Assembly: GCF_000009265.1 (NCBI RefSeq)
Contig: NC_008380.1
Coordinates: 3,973,501 to 4,037,500 of the forward strand
Reading direction: 5' to 3'
Source: Rhizobium johnstonii 3841
GTDB taxonomy: Bacteria > Pseudomonadota > Alphaproteobacteria > Rhizobiales > Rhizobiaceae
DNA: 64,000 nt
The first letter of the stretch is position 1; each line of letters opens with the position of its first letter. A program made the translations under genes and the position numbers. Below are positions 62,130 to 64,000 of the stretch, piece after piece. The notes under the pieces were generated by a model, which worked only from the letters and a program-made list of their open reading frames with translations, was not told the origin of the DNA and ran no database searches.

Positions 62130-63896
62130 ATGACCTCAAGCACGATCTTCAGCGGTGTTTCTCCGATATCCCTGCCTGCCGCAGCCACCGGCGGGAATTC
62201 GCCGCTCACCTTGCGGGATATGCTCTTCTTTATCAGAATGCGCTGGCTGTGGATTGCGGCGACGACTTTCGCTTTCCTCGTATTGGCAGGGAGCTACGTG
62301 CTGACGGCCGAACCGACGTTCGTTGCCAACACGCAACTTGTGATCTTCCCCCAGGTCAGCGGCTCCGAAGCGCAGAGGGCTTTCGCAGAAGACGCGTTCA
62401 TCGAGGGACAGTTGGAGATCGCCAAATCCAGCGATGTCGTCGGTGGAACAGTAACGACACTTGGTCTCGATACCGATCCTGACTTTGTCGATCAGACGCC
62501 TTCGCTCCAGGATAGGGCAAAGAACTGGTTGATGGGCGCTTCTTCCGAACAGGATACGGCATCGCAGGAAGCGGCAGGCCCAGGACCGCGTGACACACAG
62601 CCGCAACAGCAGATCGAGGACGGGCGGATCCATGATCGGGCGGTCGCCACGCTGCTGAACATGATGGGAGTACGCCGGATCGGGAGTTCGACGATCATCG
62701 AGATATCGGCTGCAGCATCGACCCCGCAGCAGGCCGTCGACATCGCCGACACGCTGGCCAGGCAGTATATCCAGAAGAATATCGCGATGAAGGCCAATGC
62801 GTCCCGACAATACAGCGAATGGCTGACCAGATTCGTAAGCGAGCAGCAGCGTGGACTGGCCGAAGCTGCCAGCGCCCTGGCCAGCTTCACGAGCAATCCG
62901 CGCGATCAGTTCAAGCTTGCGGAGCTGCAGAGCGCGACTGACGCACGCCGCACCCTCTATGAAAATACCTTGAACCAGCTGACCGAAGCCAAGCAGCGCA
63001 TCACCTACCCGGTGTCGGATGCCACGATCGTCTCTCGAGCCACCCTGCCTCTTTCGAAAGCCAGACCACGCAGCACGCTGATCATCGCCTTTGCGGCGGC
63101 GGTTGGTCTTGGCGTCGGCTTCGCACTCGCCATGATAAGACACGCCGGCGATCGCCGGATCGTCCGGCCCCATCAGATCGCGGAAGCCGGTGGACTGCCC
63201 TTTGTCACTTTGCTGGCGACATCTAGGACCCGCAATGGTCACTCTGCGCGTTTCCTCGCCGCCGGTACAGGCAGCAGCAGCACCGCAGCCGCCTATCCTG
63301 TTATTCCAGGCATGGCGGAACTCAGCGCGACGGTCGTTGGTCTTCGGCGCAAACGCCGGGTCGTCATAGGAATCGTCGCTGTCAACCCTGGCGGCGGGGC
63401 ATCGACCATCGCATGCGAACTTGCGGTGCTCTCGTCGATATCAGGAGCACAGACGCTGCTGATCGATGCGGCTGCGCAGAAATCGTCGCTCAGCAAATCG
63501 ATCGCGCCTCATAGTTCCACAGGCCTCGTCGATGTTCTCGACAATGGCGAACTGATCAAGACGGCGGCATTGCCCCTCACCCCGACGCTGAAATTCCTTC
63601 CCCTCGGCAAAGTCGAAGCGGTGACGCCGGCCATTCGCCTCAGTTCCCGCCGCACGCAGTTGAGCTTCGCCGATCTGAAAAAGGAGTTCGACGCCATATT
63701 CGTCGACATTTCCGCATTCTCTGCTTCGCCGGATGCCAATGCGATCGCGCCGGAACTGGACGGTGTCCTCGTGGTCACCTCGCACGGGCATACCTCGATC
63801 GACGATACCATGCACGTCATCGAGACCCTGCGGAATGTCGGCGCGGAGATCCTCGGCGCGATCATCAACCATGCACCGAAAAGAATAGAGTCATGA
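62130..63896 (+). CDS. Wzz/ExoP-like chain-length protein with degenerate tyrosine-kinase domain
   Basis: Polysaccharide co-polymerase of 588 residues. The N-terminal Wzz domain has helices near 35-58 (FIRMRWLWIAATTFAFLVLA) and 310-333 (ALAM region), with a coiled periplasmic part between. The C-terminal half resembles bacterial tyrosine (BY) kinases, but the Walker A reads VNPGGGASTIA without the usual lysine, the second motif is LLIDAAAQ instead of LLIDAD, and there is no C-terminal tyrosine cluster. It probably lacks kinase activity and may regulate polymer length or export only by binding. It overlaps the next gene by 4 bases (ATGA). Confidence 0.88.
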   Translation: MTSSTIFSGVSPISLPAAATGGNSPLTLRDMLFFIRMRWLWIAATTFAFLVLAGSYVLTAEPTFVANTQLVIFPQVSGSEAQRAFAEDAFIEGQLEIAKSSDVVGGTVTTLGLDTDPDFVDQTPSLQDRAKNWLMGASSEQDTASQEAAGPGPRDTQPQQQIEDGRIHDRAVATLLNMMGVRRIGSSTIIEISAAASTPQQAVDIADTLARQYIQKNIAMKANASRQYSEWLTRFVSEQQRGLAEAASALASFTSNPRDQFKLAELQSATDARRTLYENTLNQLTEAKQRITYPVSDATIVSRATLPLSKARPRSTLIIAFAAAVGLGVGFALAMIRHAGDRRIVRPHQIAEAGGLPFVTLLATSRTRNGHSARFLAAGTGSSSTAAAYPVIPGMAELSATVVGLRRKRRVVIGIVAVNPGGGASTIACELAVLSSISGAQTLLIDAAAQKSSLSKSIAPHSSTGLVDVLDNGELIKTAALPLTPTLKFLPLGKVEAVTPAIRLSSRRTQLSFADLKKEFDAIFVDISAFSASPDANAIAPELDGVLVVTSHGHTSIDDTMHVIETLRNVGAEILGAIINHAPKRIES

Positions 63897-64000
63897 GTTC
63901 ACCTTCGGCAGAAGCAACCAGGCAGGACGGCCCGATCGGACCGGCGCCTGTTCCCTGTGGCGCTAAAGCCATGGCGGGCCGGGCGCGCCACCCATTGCGA
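63893..64000 (+). CDS. start of next polysaccharide-locus gene (cut by window end)
   Basis: Open frame starting at ATG in the ATGA overlap with the Wzz-like gene and running 36 codons to the window edge (MSSPSAEATRQDGPIGPAP...). Strong third-position G/C bias. No family can be recognised from this fragment; a polymerase, ligase or glycosyltransferase would be expected here. Confidence 0.7.
   Translation, partial: MSSPSAEATRQDGPIGPAPVPCGAKAMAGRARHPLR

Overview
The window looks like chromosome or chromid/plasmid DNA of a Rhizobium-group alphaproteobacterium (Rhizobium etli/leguminosarum type). This is inferred from high G+C coding sequence with strong G/C third-position bias, the density of sugar ABC transporters and LysR/LacI/ROK regulators, ExoY-type polysaccharide genes, and short palindromes with GCATGATG or GCATGTCGC arms of a kind common between rhizobial genes. 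I see no rRNA, tRNA, CRISPR array, transposase or phage gene. About 50 protein genes fill the window. Long open frames antisense to them are by-products of codon bias.

Left part (0-26 kb), signalling, resistance and redox genes: a PAS-GGDEF-EAL c-di-GMP protein; a GTGA-coupled pair of a beta-hydroxyacid dehydrogenase and a XylD-like sugar-acid dehydratase; an operon of an alpha/beta-hydrolase-fold protein lacking its nucleophile plus a MexEF/AcrAB-type RND pump, divergent from a LysR gene; two short-chain dehydrogenases with another divergent LysR; a small conserved acidic protein; a 3-methyladenine DNA glycosylase; a marR-emrA-emrB operon; a second RND pump; a metallophosphoesterase; and an SfnB-like flavin monooxygenase facing an Rrf2 regulator with a cysteine cluster. 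Three multidrug pumps thus lie within about 19 kb.

Middle part (26-42 kb), an apparent glycoside-utilisation locus: a short-chain dehydrogenase, a sugar isomerase and a LacI regulator precede a family-5 (dipeptide/oligosaccharide-type) ABC transporter with a Tat-exported binding protein, two permeases and a double ATPase. A GHL6-type glycosidase, hydroxypyruvate isomerase (hyi), tartronate semialdehyde reductase (glxR) and a GH42 glycosidase are interleaved. Both glycosidases lack signal peptides, so the likely model is uptake of an intact oligosaccharide or glycoside, cytoplasmic hydrolysis, and processing of a small oxidised fragment to glycerate. The substrate is not evident and this is the strongest candidate for an undescribed system.

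Right-middle (42-55 kb): a ugpBAEC-type glycerol-3-phosphate transporter on the minus strand, then a ROK regulator divergent from a six-gene operon (binding protein, two permeases, SIS-domain isomerase/deglycase, PfkB kinase, ATPase). A perfect 27-bp palindrome lies between them and is a convincing operator. The chemistry suggests import and phosphorylation of an amino sugar or Amadori-type compound.

Right end (55-64 kb), a polysaccharide locus: the minus-strand operon crp-like regulator, two GT4 glycosyltransferases, a flippase and a secreted GH16 glycanase is divergent from an ExoY-like initiating sugar transferase, a Wzz/ExoP-like chain-length protein with a degenerate kinase domain, and a gene cut by the window end. 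An AT-rich intergenic region of about 470 bp separates the two units. Functions are inferred from motifs and remembered family sequences; no search was run.
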